A stretch of 64,000 nucleotides of DNA from Flavobacterium sp. WV_118_3 (lineage in GTDB: Bacteria > Bacteroidota > Bacteroidia > Flavobacteriales > Flavobacteriaceae): the NCBI RefSeq assembly GCF_039778605.1, contig NZ_CP156060.1, positions 1,798,001-1,862,000 of the forward strand. Direction: 5' to 3'. Below the pieces are notes generated by a model. It made no database searches and had not been told where the DNA came from. It worked only from the letters and a program-made list of their open reading frames with translations. Shown one piece after another: positions 8,672 to 16,951 of the stretch (position 1 is its first letter; each line of letters opens with the position of its first letter). Made by a program: the position numbers and the translations under genes.

Positions 8672-9076
8672 ATGGCAACAAGAATTTTTGTAAACCTGCC
8701 CGTTAAAGACCTCAATCGATCGATTGCGTTCTTTACCAAACTGGGATTTACATTTAATCCGCAGTTTACAGACGACAAAGCCACCTGCATGATCGTTAGC
8801 GATACGATATTTGTGATGTTACTGGTACACGAACGTTTTAAAGATTTTACCCGTAAGGCAATTAGCGACGCCACACAGACAACCGAAGTACTATTATGCC
8901 TGGACACCGATAGCCGGGAAAAGGTAAATGCGATAATAGCCAAAGCCGTCGAAGCCGGTGGAACGCTTTATGCCGAACCAATGGATTATGGCTGGATGTA
9001 TTCGCATAGTTTTTCCGATCTGGACGGGCATCAATGGGAAATCATTTATATGGATCCCGAAGGAATGCCGCAGTAA
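8672..9076 (+). CDS. VOC family protein
   Basis: A 134-residue glyoxalase-fold protein beginning RIFVNLPVKDLNRSIAFF and ending SFSDLDGHQWEIIYMDP, the classic first and last strands with a terminal metal-ligand Glu. The subgroup resembles the lactoylglutathione lyase-like proteins often annotated as extradiol dioxygenase-like. The substrate is unknown. It is monocistronic, with 329 bases to the next gene. Confidence 0.85.
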   Translation: MATRIFVNLPVKDLNRSIAFFTKLGFTFNPQFTDDKATCMIVSDTIFVMLLVHERFKDFTRKAISDATQTTEVLLCLDTDSREKVNAIIAKAVEAGGTLYAEPMDYGWMYSHSFSDLDGHQWEIIYMDPEGMPQ

Positions 9077-9405
9077 AATTTTATGATTTCTTTAAGACAA
9101 ATCCACAGCAAATAATCCGAAAAACCGTAATAGCCTACTAACTTTTTTTGTAACTTGCAGTTCGTTAAACTTTTATAAAATCATTGATCTACTCATGGTA
9201 CAGCTAATGATTATGCTAATTAAACAACTTATACTGCTGATCATCAATTTCGGCCAGTTGTTGTAATTTTAACGTCCCTGACAACACCTAAACTATCTAA
9301 ATCCCCCAATGGGTTTTATATAGCTGTCAACTCTTTTATCTTTAATTTTAATACAATAAAAAATCCCTCTGTATGGAGGGATTTTTGTTTTTATTAATGC
9401 TGTGC
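9077..9405. other. 329-base intergenic region with a possible 23-residue ORF
   Basis: Between convergent genes. It holds a terminator at 9361-9384. Upstream of that is a short ATG ORF at 9195-9266 coding for 23 residues, almost all Leu/Ile/Met/Val/Gln/Lys. No convincing promoter or ribosome-binding site precedes it, so I do not call it a gene. Nothing else is recognisable. Confidence 0.5.
9361..9384. terminator. Bidirectional terminator of glyA and the VOC gene
   Basis: The stem AAATCCCTC/GAGGGATTT (9361-9369 with 9376-9384) is flanked by A run and T run, so it can act on both strands. Confidence 0.8.
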
Positions 9406-10680
9406 TTAGAAAACAAACATGGCGCGTTCGCCCATCATGTCGTTTACTGCATCGGCTACTTCTTCCAATACTGCTTCGTCTGTATGATTTAAAATCACTT
9501 TATCGATCAAAGCTACGATGGTTTCCATATCGGATTCTACCAAACCACGCGTCGTTACCGCAGGAGTTCCCACTCGGATACCAGAGGTTACAAATGGTGA
9601 TTTATCATCGAAAGGAACCATATTTTTATTTACGGTGATTTCAGCTTTTACCAAAGCATTTTCAGCTTCTTTCCCGGAAATATTTTTATTTCTAAGATCG
9701 ATCAGCATCATATGATTATCGGTACCGCCCGAAATAATGTTGTATCCTCTCTTTACAAAGGCTTCTGCCATAGCTTTTGCATTTTTCTGAACCTGCATTG
9801 CATAGGTAAAGAACTCATCGCTTAACGCTTCGCCAAAGGCTACTGCTTTTGCCGCAATGATATGCTCCAACGGTCCTCCCTGGTTACCCGGGAATACCGA
9901 TCCGTCCAATAAAGACGACATCATACGGATTTCTCCTTTTGGTGTTTTGACTCCAAACGGATTTTCAAAATCTTTCCCCATCATGATCATTCCACCTCTT
10001 GGCCCACGTAGGGTTTTGTGTGTTGTTGTCGTGATGATATGACAATGCGGAACCGGATCGTTCATCAATCCTTTAGCAATCAAACCGGCCGGATGTGAAA
10101 TATCTGCCATTAAAATAGCCCCTACACTGTCGGCAATCTCGCGGAAACGTTTAAAATCCATATCGCGGGAATAAGCCGAAGCTCCTGCAATAATCAATTT
10201 TGGCTGTTCCTGGGTTGCTACTTCCTGAATCTTATCGTAGTTCAGCATTCCGGTTTCTTTTTCCACTCCGTAGAATACCGGATTGTATAATTTTCCGGAA
10301 AAGTTCACCGGCGAACCGTGTGTTAAATGTCCTCCGTGTGAAAGATCGAAACCTAATATTTTATCGCCCGGTTTTAAACAGGCTGCAAAAACGGCTGTGT
10401 TGGCTTGCGATCCGGAGTGTGGCTGTACGTTTACATAGTCAGCTCCAAACAAAGCTTTAGCTCTGTCAATTGCAATTTGTTCGATTACGTCTACTACTTC
10501 ACATCCACCGTAATACCGTTTACCCGGGTACCCTTCCGCATATTTATTCGTTAAAACTGAACCCGCAGCTTCCATTACCTGATCGCTCACGAAATTCTCA
10601 GATGCAATAAGTTCCAAGCCGTGAATTTGTCTGTCTTGTTCTTCAAGAATTAAGTCGAAAATTTGTTCGTCGCGTTGCAT
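9406..10680 (-). CDS. glyA: Serine hydroxymethyltransferase
   Basis: A 424-residue PLP enzyme converting serine and tetrahydrofolate to glycine and 5,10-methylene-THF. The PLP lysine is in [13 protein letters not shown]. The substrate-binding [13 protein letters not shown] is near the N-terminus. The frame is open further upstream to 10782, but the conserved sequence begins [11 protein letters not shown], and a -7 box lies at 10707-10714, so 10680 is the right start. It is divergent from fahA. Confidence 0.97.
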   Translation of the reverse strand: MQRDEQIFDLILEEQDRQIHGLELIASENFVSDQVMEAAGSVLTNKYAEGYPGKRYYGGCEVVDVIEQIAIDRAKALFGADYVNVQPHSGSQANTAVFAACLKPGDKILGFDLSHGGHLTHGSPVNFSGKLYNPVFYGVEKETGMLNYDKIQEVATQEQPKLIIAGASAYSRDMDFKRFREIADSVGAILMADISHPAGLIAKGLMNDPVPHCHIITTTTHKTLRGPRGGMIMMGKDFENPFGVKTPKGEIRMMSSLLDGSVFPGNQGGPLEHIIAAKAVAFGEALSDEFFTYAMQVQKNAKAMAEAFVKRGYNIISGGTDNHMMLIDLRNKNISGKEAENALVKAEITVNKNMVPFDDKSPFVTSGIRVGTPAVTTRGLVESDMETIVALIDKVILNHTDEAVLEEVADAVNDMMGERAMFVF

Positions 10681-10706
10681 TTTATAATATTTCGTTAAAT
10701 TGACCT

Positions 10707-10714
10707 CAAAAATA
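10707..10714 (-). promoter_or_regulatory. -7 box of glyA
   Basis: On the minus strand it reads TATTTTTG. A TTG lies 22 bases upstream of it (plus-strand 10737-10739). It sits 27 bases before the glyA start. Confidence 0.6.
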
Positions 10715-10723
10715 CGAAAATCG

Positions 10724-10754
10724 TTTGTTAAATTCACAATAGCTACTATATTTG
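10724..10754 (+). promoter_or_regulatory. Promoter of fahA, full consensus
   Basis: TTTG at 10724-10727, a 19-base spacer, then TATATTTG at 10747-10754. This is the complete Bacteroidota consensus (TTTG-N19-TAnnTTTG). It overlaps the upstream part of the divergent glyA promoter. Confidence 0.75.
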
Positions 10755-10791
10755 ATTTCGAATTTTTCAACAACAAAAACAAACATACAAT

Positions 10792-12075
10792 ATGCCTATA
10801 AGTGCCAATGACCCTACCAGAAAATCGTGGTTAGACGTCCCCGTGAACAGCGATTTTCCAATACAAAACATCCCTTTTGGGGTTTTTATAACTAAAGATG
10901 ACGTGGTAACTATCGGAACACGTATTGGTGATTTTGCAATCGATATGGGAGCCCTGCAACAATTGGGTTATTTTGAAGGTATTGAACTAACTGACGATAT
11001 GTTTATGCAGGATACGCTGAACGATTTTATCTCCGACGGTAAAAAAACATGGCGTTTAGTACGTAACCGACTAGCTGATATTTTTGACATCGTAAATCCG
11101 CAATTACGCGATAACGATGCCCATAAAGAAATCGTTATTTTTAACGTAAATGACATCGAAATGCAATTACCGGTTTTAATCGGCGATTATACCGATTTTT
11201 ATTCCAGCAAAGAACACGCTACAAATGTGGGCAAAATGTTCCGTGACCCGGACAATGCGCTATTACCAAACTGGTTGCATATTCCGGTAGGCTACCACGG
11301 AAGAAGTTCTACAATCGTGCCTTCCGGAATTCCGGTACATCGACCGATGGGACAAACCCTTCCAAATGGTGAAACCCAACCGGTATTCGGTCCGTCACGA
11401 TTAGTGGATTTCGAATTGGAAACCGCTTTTATTACGACTGATGCCAACATTATGGGCGAAAATATCCCTGTGGAAGAAGCCGAAGAGTATATTTTCGGTA
11501 TGGTATTGTTAAACGACTGGAGTGCCCGTGACATTCAGAAATGGGAATATGTGCCACTAGGTCCCTTCCTTGCTAAAAACTTTGCCTCTTCCATTTCACC
11601 ATGGATTGTAACGTTGGATGCTTTGGAGCCTTTCCGCGTGGCAAGTCCGAAACAGGAACCAACCCCGCTTCCGTATTTACAACAAACCGGCGATCACGCG
11701 TTCGATATCAACCTGGAAGTGGCTATCGCTCCGGAAAATGCCGATGCTACGGTAGTTTGTGAATCGAACTTTAAATATATGTACTGGACCATGAGTCAGC
11801 AGCTGGCACACCACACCGTTAACGGTTGTCGTGTGAATTCCGGTGACATGATGGGTTCTGGTACGATTTCCGGATCTACGGAAAACAGCTTCGGATCCAT
11901 GCTGGAATTAACATGGGGTGGTAAAAACCCATTAAAAATGAACGATGGTACCGAACGTAAGTTTATCAACGACGGGGATACAGTTATCATGAAAGGTTAC
12001 TGCCAGAATGATCAGGTACGTATCGGATTTGGTGAAGTTTCCAGTAAACTATTACCGCCGTTCGAACGAAAATAA
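10792..12075 (+). CDS. fahA: Fumarylacetoacetase
   Basis: A 427-residue enzyme that hydrolyses fumarylacetoacetate to fumarate and acetoacetate, the last step of tyrosine/homogentisate breakdown. The N-terminal SH3-like domain starts [15 protein letters not shown]. The catalytic domain contains [23 protein letters not shown] with metal-binding acidic residues, [15 protein letters not shown] and [13 protein letters not shown], all typical of FAH. The other tyrosine-degradation genes are not adjacent. A terminator follows. Confidence 0.96.
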   Translation: MPISANDPTRKSWLDVPVNSDFPIQNIPFGVFITKDDVVTIGTRIGDFAIDMGALQQLGYFEGIELTDDMFMQDTLNDFISDGKKTWRLVRNRLADIFDIVNPQLRDNDAHKEIVIFNVNDIEMQLPVLIGDYTDFYSSKEHATNVGKMFRDPDNALLPNWLHIPVGYHGRSSTIVPSGIPVHRPMGQTLPNGETQPVFGPSRLVDFELETAFITTDANIMGENIPVEEAEEYIFGMVLLNDWSARDIQKWEYVPLGPFLAKNFASSISPWIVTLDALEPFRVASPKQEPTPLPYLQQTGDHAFDINLEVAIAPENADATVVCESNFKYMYWTMSQQLAHHTVNGCRVNSGDMMGSGTISGSTENSFGSMLELTWGGKNPLKMNDGTERKFINDGDTVIMKGYCQNDQVRIGFGEVSSKLLPPFERK

Positions 12076-12093
12076 GATACTATATTCCTAATA

Positions 12094-12120
12094 AAAACTC
12101 CGGTTCGTCCGGAGTTTTTT
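12094..12120 (+). terminator. Terminator of fahA
   Basis: The stem AAACTCCGG/CCGGAGTTT around loop TTCGT, followed by a T run. Confidence 0.9.
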
Positions 12121-12153
12121 TATGCCCGTTTCTTATTATCCGCTCAAAATTTA

Positions 12154-12161
12154 TACTTTTG
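12154..12161 (+). promoter_or_regulatory. -7 box of the lipoprotein gene at 12184
   Basis: TACTTTTG, an exact TAnnTTTG match 22 bases before the start codon. Confidence 0.55.
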
Positions 12162-12183
12162 GACATCTTTAAAGATTTCATTT

Positions 12184-13368
12184 ATGAGGAAAATTACTGC
12201 TGTAGTATTCATATTGGCATTTGTCTGTTCCTGTGGTGTCAAGCAAACCCAGAATATGCTGAGTGAAGGCGATTACGACGGGGCCATTGACCGGGCTATC
12301 GAAGGATTGCGAAACAATAAAAATGCAAAAGGAAAACAAGATTATGTGTACCTGCTGGAAGAAGCATTTGCCAAAGCCAAAGACCGTGATCTTCGCACCA
12401 TTGAACTCCTTGTTAAAGATGCGAATCCTTCCAAACTGGAAAAATTATACAATACCTATTTGCAGCTCAACAACCGTCAGGAGCGTATTCGTCCGTTATT
12501 GCCACTCCGACTTATAAAAGAAAACCGGAATGCTATTTTTCCGTTTGACGATTATTCCGATCAGATTGTAAGCAGTAAAAATGCACTGGCCAAATTCCTG
12601 TACGACAATTCCAAAGCCTTAATGGCAACCAATAACAAACTAAATTACAGAAGAGCTTACGATGATTTCGCTTATCTGCTAACGCTGAGTCCTAACTTTA
12701 AAGACGTTACCAAATTAATGGACGAAGCCCAGTTTAAAGGAACCGACTTTGTAAATGTATACTCTAAAAACGAAACCAATATGGTAATTCCGGTTCGTCT
12801 GGAGTCGGATTTACTGGATTTCAGTACGCTTGGTCTGGACGATAAATGGACGGTTTACCATAGTAACCGTCAGAAAGGAGTCAACTACGATTATGGCCTG
12901 ATTGTTAACTTCCGCGATATTAAAATCTCTCCGGAGCAAATCAAAGAGCGCCAGTTTATCAAAGAAAAACAAATCAAAGACGGTGTTAAAAATCTGGTTG
13001 ATGCCAATGGTCGCGTGGTTCGCGACAGTTTGGGAAAACCCGTTAAAGTGGATAATTTCCGTACGATCCGAATTGATATTTATGAGTTTACACAGTTTAA
13101 AGCCTGTCAGGTAACGGCCAAAGTAGATTATATCGATTTTAAAACCAACCAACTGATCGATTCGTTTCCGTTGAGCAGTGAATATGTTTTCCAGAATATC
13201 TATGCCAACTATCAGGGCGATCGTCGTGCCTGCGATGATAACTATTTTAAATATTTCGACCGCAAACCGGTTCCGTTCCCGGGTAACGAACAAATGGTTT
13301 ATGATACCGGTGAAGATCTGAAAGCAAAACTAAAAAACATCATCACCCGGAATAAATTCCGTCGCTAA
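12184..13368 (+). CDS. Lipoprotein of unknown function, helical repeat N-terminus
   Basis: A 394-residue lipoprotein with lipobox VCSC and acylated Cys17. Residues about 25-170 are helical and TPR-like (LSEGDYDGAIDRAIEGL, then repeated helix pairs). The C-terminal half is beta-rich, with DNFRTIRIDIYEFTQFKACQ and a DDNYFKYFDRKPVPFPG segment. I do not recognise a named family; such proteins are widespread in Flavobacteriaceae. It is monocistronic with its own promoter and terminator. Confidence 0.85.
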   Translation: MRKITAVVFILAFVCSCGVKQTQNMLSEGDYDGAIDRAIEGLRNNKNAKGKQDYVYLLEEAFAKAKDRDLRTIELLVKDANPSKLEKLYNTYLQLNNRQERIRPLLPLRLIKENRNAIFPFDDYSDQIVSSKNALAKFLYDNSKALMATNNKLNYRRAYDDFAYLLTLSPNFKDVTKLMDEAQFKGTDFVNVYSKNETNMVIPVRLESDLLDFSTLGLDDKWTVYHSNRQKGVNYDYGLIVNFRDIKISPEQIKERQFIKEKQIKDGVKNLVDANGRVVRDSLGKPVKVDNFRTIRIDIYEFTQFKACQVTAKVDYIDFKTNQLIDSFPLSSEYVFQNIYANYQGDRRACDDNYFKYFDRKPVPFPGNEQMVYDTGEDLKAKLKNIITRNKFRR

Positions 13369-13387
13369 TATTGTTGAAAAACACCCT

Positions 13388-13417
13388 AAAAGCACTTCCA
13401 AAAGAAGTGCTTTTTTT
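13388..13417 (+). terminator. Terminator of the lipoprotein gene
   Basis: A perfect 11-bp stem AAAAGCACTTC/GAAGTGCTTTT (13388-13398 with 13404-13414) and a T run. Confidence 0.9.
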
Positions 13418-13531
13418 ATGCGCAGACCCCGTAAATATTAACAAGAAGTATAATATTAATTATTTGTTAATAAATATTTCGCATTTTGTACCATATAAAT
13501 AGTAATTTTATGAAAATCAAATCTATACATT

Positions 13532-14380
13532 ATGAAAAAAAACCTACTGTACATTTCGATGTTGTTTTTAGGCATCTGCGGGCATGCTCAGAAACTATCC
13601 GATTTTAATCGCGTAAACGTCGAGGGATTTTTTACTAATCCCGTAGTTTCGCCAGACGGAACACATGCCCTTTTAACCGGCGAGCATTTTAAAGGAATCT
13701 ATCTTTTGGATCTGGCCAAAAATACGGTTCAAAAAATTTCCGATAAGGAAGGAAGCGGTTACGGTTATACCTGGGATCGCAACAACAGCACCTTTTATTT
13801 TAAAGAAAAAGGTGAAAAAGATTTCTTTTCGCAGTCAAAAGTGTACGCCTATGATGTGACGACTCAAAGACGCGAATTAAAAGACGATATCAACCACACA
13901 TTTCTGCCATCCTACCAGGGTAAGGAAACTCCAGTTGTGGTTTACACCAATCTAATGACTTTAAAGATCGAAGCGAAAGATCTTGCTACTGAAAAAACCT
14001 GGGTGATCACCAACGATGAAGGGCAGTTTTACAATGCCATATTGTCTAACGATGGTAAAAAAGTGGCCGTTCACAACGGAGCCGATATTTTTGTTTACGA
14101 TCTGAATGGGGAAAATAAACCCGTAAAAGTCGGAACCGGAATCGCCACCGGATGGTCGGCAGATGATCAATTCCTGTTAGGTTTTTTAGACGAAAGTGAA
14201 GACGGACATAGCGTGAGCAACTCCGAATTGTATTTGTTTGACACCAAAGCTTTCAAACCGCGAAAAATTACAAATACGGAGGTTTTTGCCGAAATGTTCC
14301 CTTCTTTCTACGGAAAAAACAAAGTATTGTTTACCGATGATAAAACCGGTAGAATTTTCACTTCTGAACTAAAAAACTAA
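13532..14380 (+). CDS. Secreted beta-propeller-like protein
   Basis: A 282-residue protein with a signal peptide (MKKNLLYISMLFLGICGHAQ, cleaved near residue 20). It repeats short beta blades, including NPVVSPDGTHALLTG, IYLLDLAKN, AILSNDGKKVAVHNG and IFVYDLNG, which are PD40/TolB-type propeller strands. There is no peptidase domain; it may be the propeller half only. The gene for a T9SS-exported amidase starts 4 bases later, so the two are one operon. Its job could be binding at the envelope, but this is inference. Confidence 0.75.
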   Translation: MKKNLLYISMLFLGICGHAQKLSDFNRVNVEGFFTNPVVSPDGTHALLTGEHFKGIYLLDLAKNTVQKISDKEGSGYGYTWDRNNSTFYFKEKGEKDFFSQSKVYAYDVTTQRRELKDDINHTFLPSYQGKETPVVVYTNLMTLKIEAKDLATEKTWVITNDEGQFYNAILSNDGKKVAVHNGADIFVYDLNGENKPVKVGTGIATGWSADDQFLLGFLDESEDGHSVSNSELYLFDTKAFKPRKITNTEVFAEMFPSFYGKNKVLFTDDKTGRIFTSELKN

Positions 14381-14384
14381 TGCT

Positions 14385-15854
14385 ATGAAAAAAATAACTA
14401 CACTCCTTTTTGCCCTGATATTAGGTTTCGCAGCAAATGCACAAATCATTGTTATCGACCCGGGACATGGCTATGGTGCCACAACCAGCGATAATCCCGA
14501 TGGCCGGACCGCTACAGAAATTGAAACCTCACTGGAAGTCGGTTTACGAACCCGTAACCTCATCCAGGGGAGTTGTTCCTGGACCGTATATATGACCCGT
14601 ACAACCAATCTGAACAGTTGGACTTCGGTAACGCAACGGGCAACCATGTCGAACAACTGGAATGCCGACCGTTTGTTAAGTATTCACTGTAATGCCGGTG
14701 GTGGAACCGGTACCGAAACCTTTTATTGTACCGCCGACGATACCAATACCGCTCCGGATATTGCTTTCGCTCAGAAAATCCAGACCGATATGGTATCCTA
14801 CGGTTCCTGGGCCAACAGACGATGCGTGGAAGACAATAGCTTCCTGGCCTATCACCTGGGCGTATTGCGTTATTCCTCCGCTACGGGATGTTTAAATGAA
14901 ATCGGTTTTGTCGACACTACAGCCGATGCTGCCAAACTAACCAGCTCTACCTGGAGGGATTCGTTTGCATCTGCTTATTTTAATGCCTTAAAATCGAATT
15001 TAGGGTTAACATGTAGTACCAGTGCTCCAGGTGCATTTACCTTAACCGCTACTCCGGAATGTAACGGAACCGCAACCCGCGTTCGACTAAACTGGACGGC
15101 TTCGGCCAATGCGACCAGTTATGATATCTATCGCAACGGGGCTTTATATGCCAGCAGTATTACCGGAACACAATACCTGAATACGGCAGTTACCTCCGGA
15201 ACGGCTTATACCTACTACGTAAAAGCGAAAAATGCCGGAAGTACAACAACCAATAACTCTAACGGAACCTTGTCGGCTACACCACCGGCTTGTGGTGCTC
15301 CAGGTGCGTTTACGGTTACTTTAACACCAACTTGTAGCGGAACAACCAGCGCTATTAATGTGACGTGGACGGCTTCTGCCAATGCCACTACCTACGATAT
15401 CTATCGTAACGGAAACTTATACGCTCCGGATGTTACCGGTACTTCGTTTTTAAATACCTATTTGATCAACGCTGGTTCGAGTTATACCTATTCGATGGTA
15501 GCAAAAAACAGCGCCGGATCAACCAGCAATTCCAACGGAACCCGTTCGGCTGTGGCCATTAGCTGTGGTGCCCGAATGGCTACGGAAAGTCCTGTAAATG
15601 GTTTTGAAAACCTACAATTATATCCGAATCCGTCTGATGGTTTTGTAAACTTATCGGTAGAAAATATCGCCGATCAGAAAGTGAACCTGATGTTGGTGGA
15701 CACCAATGGTCGTATCGTATTGGAAAGCAACGTGATGCCAACGAATAATACGTTATCCGAGCAAATCGATATCCGCAACCTGGCAACAGGTATGTATATT
15801 TTAAAAATCACAACCGGAAATAAAGAATATATCCGAAAAGTCGTGAAAAAATAA
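14385..15854 (+). CDS. Exported N-acetylmuramoyl-L-alanine amidase with FN3 repeats and T9SS sorting domain
   Basis: A 489-residue protein. The signal peptide ends at about residue 19. The Amidase_3 zinc amidase domain (about 20-210) has His28 in DPGHG, Glu45, His101 in SIHCNAG and catalytic Glu171 in CLNEIGFVD, so the active site is complete. Two similar fibronectin-III-like repeats follow (about 215-305 and 306-395), each with WTASANAT(S/T)YDIYRNG. The C-terminus, LYPNPSDG to KVVKK, is a type A T9SS sorting domain. The enzyme cleaves peptide stems from peptidoglycan. The T9SS tail predicts export past the outer membrane, which is unusual for an amidase used in the cell's own wall and suggests action on foreign walls. 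Confidence 0.92.
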   Translation: MKKITTLLFALILGFAANAQIIVIDPGHGYGATTSDNPDGRTATEIETSLEVGLRTRNLIQGSCSWTVYMTRTTNLNSWTSVTQRATMSNNWNADRLLSIHCNAGGGTGTETFYCTADDTNTAPDIAFAQKIQTDMVSYGSWANRRCVEDNSFLAYHLGVLRYSSATGCLNEIGFVDTTADAAKLTSSTWRDSFASAYFNALKSNLGLTCSTSAPGAFTLTATPECNGTATRVRLNWTASANATSYDIYRNGALYASSITGTQYLNTAVTSGTAYTYYVKAKNAGSTTTNNSNGTLSATPPACGAPGAFTVTLTPTCSGTTSAINVTWTASANATTYDIYRNGNLYAPDVTGTSFLNTYLINAGSSYTYSMVAKNSAGSTSNSNGTRSAVAISCGARMATESPVNGFENLQLYPNPSDGFVNLSVENIADQKVNLMLVDTNGRIVLESNVMPTNNTLSEQIDIRNLATGMYILKITTGNKEYIRKVVKK

Positions 15855-15871
15855 AGAACCTTTGTAACAGT

Positions 15872-15908
15872 AAACCGGGATTAATCAGATGATTAATCCC
15901 GGTTTTTT
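15872..15908 (+). terminator. Terminator of the amidase operon
   Basis: A perfect 15-bp stem (15872-15886 with 15891-15905, AAACCGGGATTAATC outward) with loop AGAT and a T run. Confidence 0.95.
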
Positions 15909-15994
15909 TATTGTAGAAATCGTACAAAAACACTCATTTAAAGACAAAAAACAGCATTTTTATTATTTTTTTCAACTTATGTTATAATTTATAT

Positions 15995-16002
15995 TACATT
16001 TG
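15995..16002 (+). promoter_or_regulatory. -7 box of the arginine operon leader
   Basis: TACATTTG, an exact TAnnTTTG match. Transcription would begin near 16008, leaving a leader of about 320 nt before the first operon gene. Confidence 0.6.
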
Positions 16003-16328
16003 TCCCGATGAAATTAACGGCATTACATAGTAACCGTTCCCTACGGAAAAGCCTGTCCACTACTTCGCGGACAGTGCGGAGTCTATCCTAGTACCCGAGT
16101 TTTTCCTGTTGTTATTCATCTTCTATTTTTTCCCATTTTGGAAATAGCTATTGTTTTTACCGGCTTGATTAGCCTTATTATTTTAAGTATTATTTTAGGA
16201 TTACCGTTTGCAATTCCTGCAACACGACGGTAAACACTGCCTTTTTCGAAACATCCCGACGGTTTCGACTTCTTTCTATATCCCTTTAGTTTTTATTGTT
16301 TATTAATATTTACCCATCATTGTAAAAG
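16003..16328 (+). promoter_or_regulatory. Structured leader of the arginine operon (candidate attenuator)
   Basis: About 320 nt between the promoter and the first gene with no annotated product. Visible hairpins are: CTGTCC/GGACAG (within 16052-16075); TTACCGT+TTGCA with TGCAA+ACGGTAA (16201-16233); and TCGAAAC/GTTTCGA (16246-16252 with 16262-16268), followed by pyrimidine-rich sequence. Two short open frames lie in it: 16008-16091, and a hydrophobic one closing at 16233 with Arg-Arg-stop inside the second hairpin. The position and the Arg content suggest arginine-responsive control. It matches no riboswitch that I can name. Confidence 0.45.
16008..16091 (+). CDS. Putative leader peptide, 27 residues, Arg/Ser-rich
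   Basis: ATG to TAG, starting almost at the predicted transcription start, so it could be translated leaderless. The peptide has four Arg (residues 10, 13, 21, 24) and seven Ser. Three of the four Arg codons are CGG. The last Arg codons overlap the 3' flank of the CTGTCC/GGACAG hairpin. An Arg-rich peptide ahead of an arginine operon is what a ribosome-stalling attenuator needs. No homology is known to me, and it could be a chance ORF. Confidence 0.3.
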   Translation: MKLTALHSNRSLRKSLSTTSRTVRSLS

Positions 16329-16946
16329 ATGAATGTAATCATTGTTATTGCTCAAAAGGAGCATTATGTCTATGCGGCAGAGATTTGCGACACGATCGAA
16401 ACCTCAGCCTTACAAAGAGGCACCGGTATTGCCAAAAGGACACCGGAATACATCCGTAAAAAGATCGACATGCAGGATGCTGTTATCGCACTCGAAAACG
16501 GAAAATTCGCCGGTTTTTGTTATATCGAAAGCTGGAGTCACGGCAAGTTTGTAGCCCATTCGGGCCTTATTGTTCATCCGGATTACCGTCACCTCGGACT
16601 GGCTAAAAAAATCAAAACGTTTGTTTTTGACTATTCGCAAAAAAAGTATCCCGAAGCTAAAATTTTTGGGATCACTACCGGTCTGGCCGTGATGAAAATC
16701 AATTCCGATTTAGGCTACCGGCCGGTACCGTTTTCCGAACTAACCGATGATCCGAGTTTTTGGAGTGGCTGCACAACCTGTTCGAATTTTGATATTCTGC
16801 AACGGAAGGAAAATAAAATGTGTCTTTGTACCGGAATGTTATACGATCCAAACGAAAAAAGAAAGCCAAAAGCAACCTATACCTTTAATCAAAAAGTGTT
16901 AAGCCGACTGAAAAATATCAAACTGGCACTTTTCTTAAAAAAATAA
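16329..16946 (+). CDS. GNAT acetyltransferase of the arginine operon
   Basis: A 205-residue protein. An N-terminal GNAT fold is seen in KFAGFCYIESWSHGKF, the acetyl-CoA loop region VHPDYRHLGLAKKIK and a beta bulge near GITTGLAVMKINSDLGYRP. The C-terminus has a Cys-containing segment (SGCTTCSNFDIL, MCLCTGM) and a basic tail. It is the first gene of the operon, 5 bases before argG. By position it is the best candidate for the missing first step, acylation of glutamate (N-acetyl- or N-succinylglutamate synthase), in a genome where classical ArgA or ArgJ is not in the cluster. That role is inferred, not shown. Confidence 0.8.
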   Translation: MNVIIVIAQKEHYVYAAEICDTIETSALQRGTGIAKRTPEYIRKKIDMQDAVIALENGKFAGFCYIESWSHGKFVAHSGLIVHPDYRHLGLAKKIKTFVFDYSQKKYPEAKIFGITTGLAVMKINSDLGYRPVPFSELTDDPSFWSGCTTCSNFDILQRKENKMCLCTGMLYDPNEKRKPKATYTFNQKVLSRLKNIKLALFLKK

Positions 16947-16951
16947 ATACG

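Noticed and set aside
10681..10782. 34-residue N-terminal extension of glyA
   Set aside because: Covers the divergent promoters; GlyA proteins begin at the MQRDEQ sequence.
13100..13120. Third copy of the ACCTGACAGGT element
   Set aside because: CCTGTCAGGT occurs as one arm inside the lipoprotein coding sequence, without the opposite arm.
12811..13293. 160-residue minus-strand ORF
   Set aside because: Opposite strand of the lipoprotein gene; no motif or start signal.
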